The notes beneath the pieces are model-generated. The model was not told the origin of the DNA, did not search any database, and saw only the letters and a list, made by a program, of their open reading frames with translations. Below are positions 17,082-27,031 of a stretch of 64,000 nt of DNA, piece after piece. Source of the DNA: DASXVU01 sp963732855 (GTDB lineage: Archaea; Thermoplasmatota; Thermoplasmata; Methanomassiliicoccales; UBA472); assembly GCA_963732855.1 (NCBI GenBank), contig CAVTBB010000002.1:62001-126000 (forward strand). Reading direction: 5' to 3'. Position 1 is the stretch's first letter, and each line of letters opens with the position of its first letter. A program made the position numbers and the translations under genes.

Positions 17082-18176
17082 ATGAACTATTCCGATTCAG
17101 TACTCGCCAGCAAACCAGTGAAACGGAAGATCAAGAGGGAGAGCAGAAAGCTTGTCTTCAAGCTCTATCAAGCCCTTTTCGGCCCGCTGGTGTTCGTAAA
17201 GGCGGTTTATCGTCAGCTCATCATCCTAGTGGCCTTGATCATATGGGGAGCGGCAATCTTCTCATATTATGAGCATCTCCCCATCATCAGCGCCATTCTG
17301 GCCTCGGTGTCTACAATCACGACCATCGGGTTGTATGTTCCCAATGGCGGAAATTTCTTTACCATGGACACGACAGAATCAGTTCTTTTAATAGTCATGA
17401 TTATCCTTTCAGTTGGTGCTGGTGCCTCGATATTACAGAGTAGCGTGGGTGTGGTTATGAACGGAGACCTGGCAAAGGACGAGGCGGAAAAAAGAATGAT
17501 AAGAAAACTAAAACAGCACGCCATCGTTTTTGGGTACGGTCACCTTGGTAGATATGTGATCGAGAAACTGGATGACCTAGGTTTCGACCACGTAGTGATA
17601 ACCAAAGATTCGAACATATACAACGAGCTTCTCAAGAAAGATCTCTTTGCGGTCCTAGAATATGAGACTCAGCCGATATTGGCATTGAAAGCGGCAGGAA
17701 TAGAAAGGGCTTCAATGGTCATAGTCGCCCATGAAAAGGACGCGGATAACGTGCTTATGATCCTCAGCGCCAGAAAGATGCGCCCAGATATCAGGATCAT
17801 CAGCGTGGTTCACGATCAGAACCTGACCGAGACCGCAAAAAACGCTGGAGCCGATATGGTAATATCATCCTCCATCACGGTCGGTCACTTGCTGGCCCTC
17901 TCAGCGGTGACCAATGATCTAGTTGGAGTCGTCTTCTCCGAGAAGATCGGAACGAAGGAGATCGCAGAATTCTCAATATTCAAGTCATCCAAGTTGATCG
18001 GCAAGAGCCTCCAGGAGCTCTCGAAATACGCATCTGTCATAGGAGTGGTGAGGAACAATGAGGTGGTGAAAGACACGTTCGACCCGACATTTACCATCAA
18101 AGAAAATGATACTCTTCTGCTGCTAGGCGATCCAGAAAATCTCCAAAGTGTTGAGAAAGAAGCCAAGGCCTTGTGA
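17082..18176 (+). CDS. TrkA-domain potassium channel with atypical filter
   Basis: A 364-residue protein with two membrane helices flanking a pore loop (residues about 48-120), followed by a TrkA-N (RCK) NAD-binding domain starting at VFGYGHLGRYVIEKL and a C-terminal TrkA-C domain. The architecture is that of MthK-type ligand-gated K+ channels. The pore loop reads TITTIGLYVPNGG where MthK-type channels have TTVGYGD, so the second half of the filter is changed. I start at the ATG at 17082 because AGGTGG lies eight bases before it; a GTG at 17070 is possible but has no ribosome site. The N-terminal 30 residues are very basic. Confidence 0.85.
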   Translation: MNYSDSVLASKPVKRKIKRESRKLVFKLYQALFGPLVFVKAVYRQLIILVALIIWGAAIFSYYEHLPIISAILASVSTITTIGLYVPNGGNFFTMDTTESVLLIVMIILSVGAGASILQSSVGVVMNGDLAKDEAEKRMIRKLKQHAIVFGYGHLGRYVIEKLDDLGFDHVVITKDSNIYNELLKKDLFAVLEYETQPILALKAAGIERASMVIVAHEKDADNVLMILSARKMRPDIRIISVVHDQNLTETAKNAGADMVISSSITVGHLLALSAVTNDLVGVVFSEKIGTKEIAEFSIFKSSKLIGKSLQELSKYASVIGVVRNNEVVKDTFDPTFTIKENDTLLLLGDPENLQSVEKEAKAL

Positions 18177-18597
18177 TCGTTTGTACAAATAGACTCAAAT
18201 CAGAAAATAACCAATTCCAATCAAATTTTCAGGACAGATGGAGAGCATACCATTGAACCAATTTATTTAATTAGAAAAGTTAGGTTATTAGATTAGCCTC
18301 CGTTCCTAAAAACCTGATCAGAGGTATCTGGACGATAAAATTAGGTAAACTCCTATTTTTAAAGGGAATTGGTGGATCCTAGTGTTCCAAGTTATGCGGT
18401 TAAAATGGGCTCGATGACCTTTGTGTGAACGACCGCATCAACATTGACGGGAGATTTATCTTTGATATTGATTCCAGTTCCAAAAAACATCGGGACGCAG
18501 TTCAGAGGGAATATTGAATCAACATAGCACCGATAATGAGGGCTGTTGTTCAAGAATAGTCACAATAGCTATGATTCTAATGGACTACTTCAAGTGA
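18177..18597. other. Non-coding stretch, nothing recognised
   Basis: AT-rich in its first half, with no open frame of note and no tRNA-like or repeated structure that I can see. Confidence 0.4.
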
Positions 18598-19176
18598 TCA
18601 TTCCTTTGACTTCTTTCTGGACCTGACCACTTTCCTTGTCATGAACAGTACGAACACGAAGACGATGGCGAGCAATACGACCCCTAAATACATCATCCAT
18701 GATGACCCGTTATCGGGTATCGCATGAAGGTCGAATGAGGACCCTATCCAGTATTGGACCTGAATGCGTCCTGGGGCCTCCAATCCGTTCATTCCAGAAA
18801 GGTTGTTCTGATTGTCCACGACAATATAGACAGTACCTGAGATGACTGTCATGTTACCGGTCACGTTCACGACTTCCAGATGGGAGTACTTCTCAACGTA
18901 GGAGTATGTCTGGTTGGAGGTGAATAATGTGTAGTTCGCTTCGTCCAGGACCAGGACGTTGACCGGAGTACCGTTCAGGCACGTGAACTCAAACTCGACC
19001 GATGTGGGGATTACGATGTCCATTCTCCAGCCATAGTAGCTACCTTCGTCGATCCAGACGTTGCCCCCCACCTGTTTCGCAGAGACAGACCCGGGAATGG
19101 TCAATATGCAAACTGTTGCGATGCAGAGAATCGCACACCATCCGGATCTCATGGACGATGATTGGAGTGACCACAT
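18598..19176 (-). CDS. Secreted, membrane-anchored hypothetical protein
   Basis: The 192-residue protein has a signal peptide (hydrophobic run CAILCIATVCILTIPGSVSA) , an extracellular beta-rich domain with several Asn-glycosylation-like sequons (NYT, NQT, NVT, NMT), and one C-terminal helix (MMYLGVVLLAIVFVFVLF) ending in a basic tail RKVVRSRKKSKE. The start at 19176 follows AAGGTATT and lies 17 bases after the permease stop; longer in-frame extensions would overlap the permease. It is the last gene of the ABC operon and could be its extracellular partner. No family recognised. Confidence 0.65.
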   Translation of the reverse strand: MWSLQSSSMRSGWCAILCIATVCILTIPGSVSAKQVGGNVWIDEGSYYGWRMDIVIPTSVEFEFTCLNGTPVNVLVLDEANYTLFTSNQTYSYVEKYSHLEVVNVTGNMTVISGTVYIVVDNQNNLSGMNGLEAPGRIQVQYWIGSSFDLHAIPDNGSSWMMYLGVVLLAIVFVFVLFMTRKVVRSRKKSKE

Positions 19177-19192
19177 GTAATACCTTACGGTC

Positions 19193-19894
19193 CTATGACC
19201 TGAAGAAACGAGGTGCGAAGAGCCACACGAGTGACAGGAAGAGCGAGGTAAGGAGGGTGGAACCCGCCAATTGCCAACCGACTGAACCAATCGGGTCCTG
19301 CATCAGGGCTGCCGATAAGGAGGCGAAGGGCATGAAATCCGTTAATATGCTCATTCCTGCAGGGAGGTCTCGAAAGAACAGCCCGGACGCAGATGCGAAG
19401 ACCAGGACGGCGATGCCAGAGTACAGATGGACCTCACCGGAGCCGCCTGATATCATCGCCAAAAGGGAACCTATTGCGTTAGCCATGATCAGTGACAAGA
19501 TCAATGAGCAGATGACCAGGAGCAGGCCGTTCCCCGCCACTCCCAAGGAATAGATGATGATGGATGCAGGCAGAACGACCTCCAGTCCGTCCATCAAAAT
19601 GTTCGCACCAAGATGCTGGAATATCATTCGCCTTCTGGAAACGGGTAGGGCTGCCAGGCGGTCCGACATCTTGCTCTCCCTCAATTTTGCCAGCCCAACA
19701 GATGTTCCCAGGACACCTAGGAATAGGACAATGAGCGGGAGTCCGCTCGCCCTTACGGCGCCATCCATATTTACCAAGGCAAAGGGAAGCATCAGGACCA
19801 CTGGAAGAGTGAATTTGAACACCAGGGATCGCCTCCTCCTCAGGTCCTCCAGTATCTCCCGAGTGAATAGGTTGGTGGGCAGCACCTGATTCAC
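19193..19894 (-). CDS. ABC-2 type transporter permease
   Basis: A 233-residue membrane protein with six hydrophobic segments, typical of ABC-2 export permeases; an RRR segment and the LREXK-type cytoplasmic stretch KLRESKMSDRLAALPVSRRR follow helix 2. The start is GTG at 19894, overlapping the stop of the ATPase frame by GTGA, so translation is coupled. It would form the channel for the frameshifted ATPase just upstream. The cargo is unknown. Confidence 0.8.
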   Translation of the reverse strand: MNQVLPTNLFTREILEDLRRRRSLVFKFTLPVVLMLPFALVNMDGAVRASGLPLIVLFLGVLGTSVGLAKLRESKMSDRLAALPVSRRRMIFQHLGANILMDGLEVVLPASIIIYSLGVAGNGLLLVICSLILSLIMANAIGSLLAMISGGSGEVHLYSGIAVLVFASASGLFFRDLPAGMSILTDFMPFASLSAALMQDPIGSVGWQLAGSTLLTSLFLSLVWLFAPRFFRS

Positions 19895-20836
19895 CCCTCA
19901 GTGAACTTTAGAAAGACATCGTCCAGTTCCGGTCGTCGCACCGATATCCGGCGTACCCTGGAATTCGATTCCGCCAGATGTTTGACCACCTCGCTCAGCG
20001 CCTCCTCCTCCTCTTCTGAACGCACCAGTATCCGGATGTAATGCTTCCCTTCCGATTCTATTGAATCTGCCGATATGACCCTCGGAAGATCCCTGACCAG
20101 ATCTGGCATTGACGGGACCCCCAATTCTATCTCGATGGTCGTGTTCTGATCCAAACCCCGGATCAGGTCGGCAGGCGTGCCAGACACCAGAAGACGCCCC
20201 TCTGAGAATCAGCAAGACCTCGTCCGCGATGTGCCTCGCCTCGTTGATATCGTTGGTGGAGATGATCACGGTAGAACCGCGTTTCGCCTCTTCCCCCAAT
20301 AGGCCGTACAGGGCCGACCTCGAAGACAGGTCCAGACCTATGCTGGGCTCATCGAGCAATAGGATATCAGGCCGGTGCACCATCGTCTCGATCAAGGCCA
20401 GTTTGCGTCTCATGCCATAGCTGTAAGTGCTGACTGGATCATCCTTCACGTCGGTCATGTTCAACCGTTCAAACAGCTGGCTCATTCGTTCTTCGGACTC
20501 CTTCCGGCCCATCCCGAACGACCTGGCGAAGAAGTATGCGTTCTCCCACCCTGTCAATGCCTCCCAATGAACGGAATGGTCAAAGAGATATCCGATCCGC
20601 GAACGGAAGGACTCGCGGCCCGGCAAAAGCGGCTCATCGAATATCCTGACACTACCTCGGTCGGGAACGATCAATCCGGCCATTATCTTCATCAGAGTGG
20701 TCTTGCCGGAGCCGTTCGGACCCAGGAATACCACCCTGCCACCTTTCAGAGAGAACGAGACCGAGCTCAACGCCTGTTTCCGACCGTAGTACTTTGAGAC
20801 CTCAACTAATTGAACGGCAAGGTCCGGCAATGCCAT
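19891..20836 (-). CDS. ABC transporter ATPase (ABC-2 family), frameshifted
   Basis: The ATPase of the exporter. Visible are Walker A GPNGSGKTTLMK, the signature YSYGMRRKLAL (degenerate, SYGM for SGGQ), Walker B ILLLDEPSIGLD, and the switch His replaced by Asn in STNDINEARH. After DEVLLILRG the frame runs into unrelated sequence, while another frame carries RLLVSGTPADLIRGL and a normal accessory C-terminal domain to the stop at 19891. A run of four C on the plus strand (20197-20200) where three would keep the frame explains the break. The ATG at 20836 overlaps the previous small gene by ATGA. The frameshift may be a sequencing error, since the downstream half is well preserved. Confidence 0.8.
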
Positions 20837-21066
20837 CAGACGAATTCCAACCTTGTGCTTGGTGTCGCCCGTACCTTTCCAGTCGGCTTTGTCTCCATGA
20901 TGTCATACACCAGGAACCGGTCACCGGCCTGTAGTTCGGCCCCTATTATCTTCGAACGGACGATGTGCTCATGGAAACTTGGTGCCAGACGCTTAGCTTT
21001 CTTGAGAACGATGAGCTGGGCCTCCACATTCTCTGAGTTAGATATCGAACTTGACGGACCCGTCAT
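20836..21066 (-). CDS. Small hypothetical protein between usp and ABC genes
   Basis: Up to 76 residues; the core from VEAQLIVLKKAKRLAPS to TPSTRLEFV looks like a small beta-rich domain. Its stop overlaps the ABC ATPase start by ATGA, which supports real translation. The ATG at 21066 overlaps the end of the UspA gene by 29 bases; an in-frame GTG near 21027, just after the UspA stop, is an alternative start. No family recognised. Confidence 0.5.
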   Translation of the reverse strand: MTGPSSSISNSENVEAQLIVLKKAKRLAPSFHEHIVRSKIIGAELQAGDRFLVYDIMETKPTGKVRATPSTRLEFV

Positions 21067-22189
21067 GCCAGAGTCTTTGCTCAGGCATCATCGATGATCT
21101 GGCGTCCCCTGTGCGGTTCATAATATGCTTATCTTCCACCAGTCCTGGTGATTCCATGGAGGATAAAGGGCCGCCCCCGACCAATTCAGTGCCTGGATCC
21201 CCCGGGGAAACGATCAGGATGTTGGTGGCGGTGGAACGAGCCAATGCGTGCGAGTTCGATCCGATAATGGAGACCCCCTCACGATGGACCCCATATCGGC
21301 CGACCACAATGAGCCCTGCGTTCTTGATGCTAGCAAAATGGGAGATTTGAGGGAACACCTTTCCGGCCAATACCTCTCTGTTTATTTTGATTCCTTTGTC
21401 CTGGATTAGTCCGATCCCTTCCTCCATCCTGCTGGAGTATAAGTTCCTCAACCCATCATCGATGATCTCATCATGCAGCTTTTCCTGGGCTTTGAAGTTG
21501 AATTTGTTTGACTGCTCCTTGGTCAGCGCCCCTGCTATGGATGTGAACACTCCAGTATGAAAGAACGGGTCATACACCGCCACCGCTTCCACCCATGCCC
21601 CATAAATCTTGGCCAATTCTACCGCCTTATTTAGCGCCAGATAACTGTTCTGGCTCCCATCAACGGCCACTAGGATAGGACGGTTCCTAAGATTCCATGG
21701 CCTTCGGGTGATGAGAACGTCGTTATGTGGACTGAGCAGCAAGACCCGTTCCACCATGCTTCCCAGACCAGATTCCGGCACAAGGCCCATACCTTCGGCC
21801 CCGAGGACCGTGAGCTTCGCCCGTACCCGTTTTTGCTCTTCGATGAACTTGGTGTAGTTCCTTCCCTCTGGAGAGCTACCTTCAGCCTTCACCCCCATCG
21901 AGGCAGCCGCTTCTAGGAAGGCGGTGAGATAGGCGTCGGAAATGACCTTCATACCCCCTCCGATTATGTCCTCATGGGTGTCTCTCAGGTTCTGCAACTT
22001 GTCCTCAGCCTGAAACCTGGAAGGCAGTCCTATCTCCATCTCGTTGAACCTCGCCCGATGCATCTCTGCTGCATAGACATGACAACCGGTCAATTGGGAA
22101 GCACACTCCTTCGCCAGGCTTAGGGCCGCCCCTCCCGCCATATCAGATTGCGGTGAACCGTCCAATCCCACTAGGATACGTTCGTACAT
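21038..22189 (-). CDS. Tandem universal stress protein
   Basis: A 383-residue protein with two UspA domains in a row. The first starts YERILVGLDGSPQSDMAG and keeps the last-strand region NDVLITRR; the second starts RPILVAVDGSQNSYLALN and has VVGRYGVHREG...GSNSHALAR, an ATP-loop related to the GxxG-x9-GS motif. The linker and the C-terminal tail of about 50 residues look flexible. It lies four bases after the flavin-type gene and heads a minus-strand run ending in the ABC exporter, so stress signalling and export may be linked. Role inferred from family only. Confidence 0.85.
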   Translation of the reverse strand: MYERILVGLDGSPQSDMAGGAALSLAKECASQLTGCHVYAAEMHRARFNEMEIGLPSRFQAEDKLQNLRDTHEDIIGGGMKVISDAYLTAFLEAAASMGVKAEGSSPEGRNYTKFIEEQKRVRAKLTVLGAEGMGLVPESGLGSMVERVLLLSPHNDVLITRRPWNLRNRPILVAVDGSQNSYLALNKAVELAKIYGAWVEAVAVYDPFFHTGVFTSIAGALTKEQSNKFNFKAQEKLHDEIIDDGLRNLYSSRMEEGIGLIQDKGIKINREVLAGKVFPQISHFASIKNAGLIVVGRYGVHREGVSIIGSNSHALARSTATNILIVSPGDPGTELVGGGPLSSMESPGLVEDKHIMNRTGDARSSMMPEQRLWHDGSVKFDI

Positions 22190-22192
22190 CGT

Positions 22193-22768
22193 CTACCTCC
22201 TGGAAAACGGTCTCTTTTCTTTCACCGAACTCACTTGCACGACAAAGCCATGGGGATAACGGGACTGGGGTACGTGGAATTTGTCATGGGCAAAGAGCTC
22301 TCTGGATGCCAATAGATACTCATAGGACGCATCCCCTTTTTCGACGAATCGGGCCAGACCATTCACCTGATAAGAAACGAAGTCGGGGGCGTCGCCATTG
22401 AACAGCAGCACCACCCTTGGATCGCGACGTAAGTTCTGATAGGTGACCCCCTCGAATATCTCCAAACCGCCGAGAACGGAAGGGTTGAAATTTGAAGGGT
22501 CTGAGTACAGATCAAGAAGGACTTGGAGCCTCTCCTGTATCGTGATCGCAGAATCCATTGAACAGTGCTTATCTATTGCTCCACGAAAGCTTGAGGTGAA
22601 ATGCTCCATGCGGTCGGCGCATGGCAGCAAGCCGATCCCTTTAGAAGTAAGGTTTATTGAGAGGTCTTCACTATAGGTCGCTACAACTGGCAGATGTGAG
22701 GGCATGTTCTTCACCTGCCCGGACCCGATGTCCTTTACCATTTTTAGAAGCTCCAAGCGAGACCTCAT
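22193..22768 (-). CDS. Hypothetical protein, possible flavin split-barrel
   Basis: A 191-residue soluble protein. The stretch YQNLRRDPRVVLLFNGDAPD followed by a VSYQVNGLARF strand and FHVPQSRYPHGFVVQVSSV resembles the FMN-binding split-barrel (pyridoxamine-phosphate-oxidase-like) fold, but the match is by eye and weak. First gene of the operon continuing into the tandem Usp protein, with a three-base gap. Confidence 0.45.
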   Translation of the reverse strand: MRSRLELLKMVKDIGSGQVKNMPSHLPVVATYSEDLSINLTSKGIGLLPCADRMEHFTSSFRGAIDKHCSMDSAITIQERLQVLLDLYSDPSNFNPSVLGGLEIFEGVTYQNLRRDPRVVLLFNGDAPDFVSYQVNGLARFVEKGDASYEYLLASRELFAHDKFHVPQSRYPHGFVVQVSSVKEKRPFSRR

Positions 22769-22879
22769 TTGCCAGCCAATGAAATCAGGGGGAGGTCTAC
22801 GGTATTTCCAATTTTCATATCTTGACTGGCCGACCCTCGTTCCTGGGGTTTCACAGAGCTAATCATTTCATTCATCTGA

Positions 22880-24508
22880 TCATATCCTTTCCGCTTCTTC
22901 GGGATGCTGCGCCGTTACTCTGGAGGTGAACCAGAATATGGCGATTATCATGACCAATATTATCACCCACACGACAAATATCTGCGGTAGGGGGATTGGG
23001 GCCGGATAGCTTGCCCCTCCCGGCACCGGTATGATATCGAAAATTGTCCAGGGGGAGCGAGCTGATTCCCGTACATAGCCCATGACGATGACGATCCACA
23101 TACCAAACACACCGGCGAGGACCGCTGCGATGCGAGATGCCCGGGACAGGTTTCCCCATTCTGCTTCCTTTTCGTTGCCCAGGATCATGGTGTCTATCAT
23201 CACCAAGACTGCCGAGATCAGGACCAAACCGAACAATGCCATGTATTTGAACATCATTTGTCCGAGCGGGTTGATCCAAGCGGTCGGTCCATAGAAGGTG
23301 GCCCCGATCCAAGCTGGCTGGACCAGGACAATGGCGAGTATAGCTGCAGCTATCAGAGCAAGAGTGAACACCTTTCTTATCCTCTTGAACTTCGCCTGTG
23401 AGAGCACCCGCTCCCTTCGGTCAACAAAATACGCGATGCAAACCAGTATCAGCGAGGAGAGAAGACTCACCATCAATAGCATCTCCCAGCCCCTTGGCCC
23501 GGTCATTATGAACGAAAAGGAGGTCGGCTCACTGTTGCGGATGGCGAGCATATAGAGCATGCCGGCGACCGGCTGGAACAGCAAAGCGAAAAGCCCGATC
23601 CCTATTCCATAGGACGACACCCAATCCCAGTACCTCTTTGATGCATCATTCTTTTGGTCCAAGTAATGTAGGACGGCTAACATGGCCAGGATAAATCCAA
23701 AGAAGGAGACTGATGCGAACAGGCGGTGGAACTGAAGCTGAAGGGTGGTGGCATTGAACCACCATGAGAGATACTGGCTTATGGGCATGAGCAGTGCGCC
23801 GCTGGAGTCGAAAACTATCCCGGTCGACGGAGGTGTCAGCATGCCGCTGGCTATCGTGTTGATCATCAATGTCTGCACGAACACATCGATGGCATATGCA
23901 TATCCCAAGGCCTGGTGCCATTTGGGGCTTATCTTACCCCAGCTGAACCAATAGGTGTAGAGGAAGAAGATCTCCAATCCGAATGTGACAGCCTCTATGA
24001 GCAAGGGCCACCAATAAACGTGGAATATGTATGATGAGAACGCTGGAAATAGAGAGATAAAGAAAAGAAGACCCGCAATGGCGAATGTCGCACCAGCGCT
24101 GAATAGGATCACGTTGAAAAGAGTGACAGACTTAGCGATCCGGTTGTAGCGTTCTGATCCTTCCTTATTTTTGGACCTGAGAAAAACGCTTTCCGTCCCC
24201 ACCGCCACCCACGATCCACCAAGATGAAGGTTAGCCATGAGCACATGCGATAGCATTACGAAAGCTATGAAGATCGACGCCCCGCCGCTGCCAAGCCCCA
24301 CGTCCTGCACCGGGAGCTGTTCCAGGTATTTTGGGTCCACCTTGCTCAATTGCTCAGATTGCAGTTCGGACGAGGTCTTGTCAGAGCCTTGTGAAGGAGC
24401 TATGACCAGGGTCAATAAAACGATGAAAACGGCAAGGGCTAACAAGATCGCCACAGGTTTTTTTGAGTCCCACAGATAATCCCCCATAGCCTTTCCATTC
24501 ATTTTCAT
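22880..24508 (-). CDS. Cytochrome bd-type oxidase subunit I (CydA-like)
   Basis: A multi-helix membrane protein of 542 residues. After a first helix and a loop it shows SHVLMANLHLGGSWVAVGTE, in the place of the CydA N-terminal heme-ligand His helix, then FQFHRLFASV-like sequence (LQLQFHRLFASVSFFGF) for the second His ligand, and GYVRESARSPWTIFDIIP where CydA has GRQPW. The Q-loop region between these is short. No cydB homologue is next to it. Lone or unusual CydA homologues are known in archaea, and their electron donor is often unclear. I start at 24508 (MKMNGKAMG) after GGGGATT; an upstream ATG at 24550 is possible. It is divergent from a quinoprotein gene. Confidence 0.8.
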   Translation of the reverse strand: MKMNGKAMGDYLWDSKKPVAILLALAVFIVLLTLVIAPSQGSDKTSSELQSEQLSKVDPKYLEQLPVQDVGLGSGGASIFIAFVMLSHVLMANLHLGGSWVAVGTESVFLRSKNKEGSERYNRIAKSVTLFNVILFSAGATFAIAGLLFFISLFPAFSSYIFHVYWWPLLIEAVTFGLEIFFLYTYWFSWGKISPKWHQALGYAYAIDVFVQTLMINTIASGMLTPPSTGIVFDSSGALLMPISQYLSWWFNATTLQLQFHRLFASVSFFGFILAMLAVLHYLDQKNDASKRYWDWVSSYGIGIGLFALLFQPVAGMLYMLAIRNSEPTSFSFIMTGPRGWEMLLMVSLLSSLILVCIAYFVDRRERVLSQAKFKRIRKVFTLALIAAAILAIVLVQPAWIGATFYGPTAWINPLGQMMFKYMALFGLVLISAVLVMIDTMILGNEKEAEWGNLSRASRIAAVLAGVFGMWIVIVMGYVRESARSPWTIFDIIPVPGGASYPAPIPLPQIFVVWVIILVMIIAIFWFTSRVTAQHPEEAERI

Positions 24509-24714
24509 TAGAATCCCCGAAGAGCAATGGAAAACTCGAGCCCACCCCATATAATGGTTTTGATTGGCCGCATGAGAATTGAACCACCATCCAACAAATA
24601 TCTAAGATTTCCTGGTTCTATCTAGTTCGATTTATCAGCGATATTACGACGCTATATCGCCAATTCCTGTAGTATTCATTATTAACAGGAAATTGAAACG
24701 AAGCATTCGGTTTT

Positions 24715-26932
24715 ATGGTCAATAAAAGAAGTATTTTGATGATGATCGTTGCGGTAGCTGTGGTCATTGTTGTGATCGCGGCGATTCTAGCTGTCGGTCT
24801 ATCCGGTTCGGGTTCTAAGACCACCACAATTAACAAGGGGACAGCCCCTCCAGAAGTGGTAACCTATGCGGCCGACTGGCCCATGGCCAATAAAGACTAC
24901 AACAATAGTCGGACCTCCACCACCTCATTGATCAACTCCAATAACGTGAAGGACCTGGGAGTGGAGTGGTCGTTCCCGATTACCGGCATTGGATCTTACG
25001 GCGGAGCGGCCAGCACTCCCTTGATATTGGGGAATCAAGTGATATTCCAGGACCTGAGGGGAGATGTCACCGTTCTCAACCTTCAGAACGGTAACGTCAT
25101 CTGGGCCACCAACTTCGATAATCCAGGCATAGAAGGGCCCAACGGGCCAGCGGTAGGCTATGGAAAGGTTTTCGTGGCACCAGACAAGTATAATGTGACC
25201 GCGTTGAACTTGACCACTGGATCCAGCATATGGACGACAAGACTGTCCTATGTAGCAACCACAGGGATCGATATCCAGATGACCGTATATGACAACCTGG
25301 TGTTCGTCTCGACGGTTCCGGGCACGGGAGATGTTTTCTATGCTCCTGGAGGAATCGGAGTCATATTCGCCCTGGACCAGGCGAGCGGAAAGATCATGTG
25401 GAACTTTACCACGGTTAAGGATGGATATCTTTGGGGCCACCCCGAGGTTAACAGCGGAGGAGGGTCATGGTATCCGCCCGCGATCGACACCAACACGGGA
25501 TACATGTACTGGGGCGTCACCAACCCGGCCCCTTTCGCCGGGGCTGCTGGATGGCCTAGCGGTTCCAGCTTCGATACCGCATTATACTCAGATTCCCTAG
25601 TTTCAATCGACCATAACAATGGTGCCCTGAAATGGTACTCACAGGCCCTCGGGCACGACATCTGGGACCATGACCTACAGGTCTCACCGATCCTGACATC
25701 GGCGAATATTTCGGGTGTACAGCAGGATATAGTCTTAGCCGCGGGCAAAATGGGTAATGTCTACGCGTTCAACAGGGACACCGGGGCAATGCTCTGGAAG
25801 ACCCCGGTAGGGGAACACATGAACGACTACCTTGACCCCATATCAGCTCCCACCACCGTGATGCCCGGAGTTCTGGGAGGGGTCGAAACACCTATGGCAT
25901 ACTCCAACGGGATGATATTTGTTCCAGTGATCGATATGTCGACCCAATACATTCCCACCGGACTTAACGCCTCTTCCATAGATTTCAACAAAGGGAAGGG
26001 AGAGCTTGTGGCATTGGACGTGAAATATGGACATATAGTATGGACCCAAAAGTTCGATTCGCTCAACGTAGGTGCGGCCACAGTGGTGAATGATATAGTG
26101 TTCACGGCAACCTACGACGGTATGATCTATGGCTTCAACGTCAACACGGGTGAGAAAATGTTCGAATACCTGGCGCCCGCTGGCATCAACTCCTGGCCAG
26201 CAGTGTCCGGGGATACCATTGTCTGGCCGTGCGGGGTCGGCGGTACGCCGTCCCTGGTCGCGATCAAGCTCGGTGCGATACCCCAGGGGCCACAGATCAA
26301 GATCACCGCTCCGCAGAGCGGTGCAACCGTTTCCGGCCCTAACGTAATGGTGGACGCCAGCGTTATCAACTTCAACCTGGTGGAGCCGACCGGCCAGGCA
26401 AATGCCGCGGGTACCGGTCACATCGTATACTATCTGGATGCCACCCCACCCACGACCCCGGGACAGCCAGCTACGACATTGCTAGGGACCTATAATGCCA
26501 CTGCCAGCCCCATGTACGTCTGGGATAACGTATCCACTGGACAGCACAACATTTCGGTCCAATTGGTGAACAACGACAACACCCCGTTATCACCTGCAGT
26601 GTTTAAGACAATAAGTGTGACCGTTTCGCCGCCAGTACCCACGACCAACGTCTTCCTGCAGGCCCAGAACATTGCGTTCAACGTGAGCACGATAACTGTT
26701 CCGGCTGGATCCCGTGATAAATGTCCATTTCACCAACTTGGATAATGGCATTCCTCACAATTTTGCCGTGTATACAAGTTCGGCTGCGACCACGGTGATA
26801 TTCCAGGGGACCATAATTACAGGTGTTGCCAGCACGACCTATACGTTCACGGCCCCAACCACGCCAGGGACATATTTCTTCCGCTGTGATGTGCACCCTA
26901 CGCTGATGAACGGGAGTTTCATCGTGGTCTAA
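24715..26932 (+). CDS. PQQ-type quinoprotein with C-terminal cupredoxin (frameshifted)
   Basis: An N-terminal membrane anchor (residues 6-28) holds an extracellular beta-propeller of about 480 residues. The propeller carries the marks of PQQ alcohol dehydrogenases: GGGSWYPPAIDTNTGYMYWG then TNPAPF (the Asn binds PQQ/Ca) near 271, and GHDIWDHDLQVSPIL near 316, in the place of the catalytic-Asp motif WDYD. A linker domain of about 130 residues follows, then a cupredoxin. The frame breaks at CCC (26711-26713): the short form stops at 26745, but a shift gives VINVHFTNLDNG, PHNFAVY and FFRCDVHPTLM, a full type 1 copper site ending at 26932. The fusion would pass electrons from an oxidised alcohol or sugar to copper. 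Neighbours are a CydA-like oxidase and a multi-cupredoxin. Substrate unknown. Confidence 0.82.
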
Positions 26933-26946
26933 TCCGGACAAACCTC

Positions 26947-26967
26947 TTCCATTTTTCCTTTTTTTCG
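26947..26967 (+). terminator. T-rich end after the quinoprotein gene
   Basis: Two T-runs (five and seven T) in a T/C-rich stretch 15 bases after the stop codon, the usual form of an archaeal transcript end. Confidence 0.5.
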
Positions 26968-27031
26968 TTTTCCGCTCACGATTCCACTGATACAGCAATA
27001 TTTTTCTATTCGTTGGTGCAAGAGGATACAT

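Noticed and set aside
20400..20480. Degenerate ABC signature as evidence for an inactive ATPase
   Set aside because: SYGM in place of SGGQ is common in ABC-2 ATPases of this type, so it is not a sign of loss of function.
25843..26421. 192-codon frame antisense to the quinoprotein gene
   Set aside because: Shadow frame of a conserved propeller-coding region.
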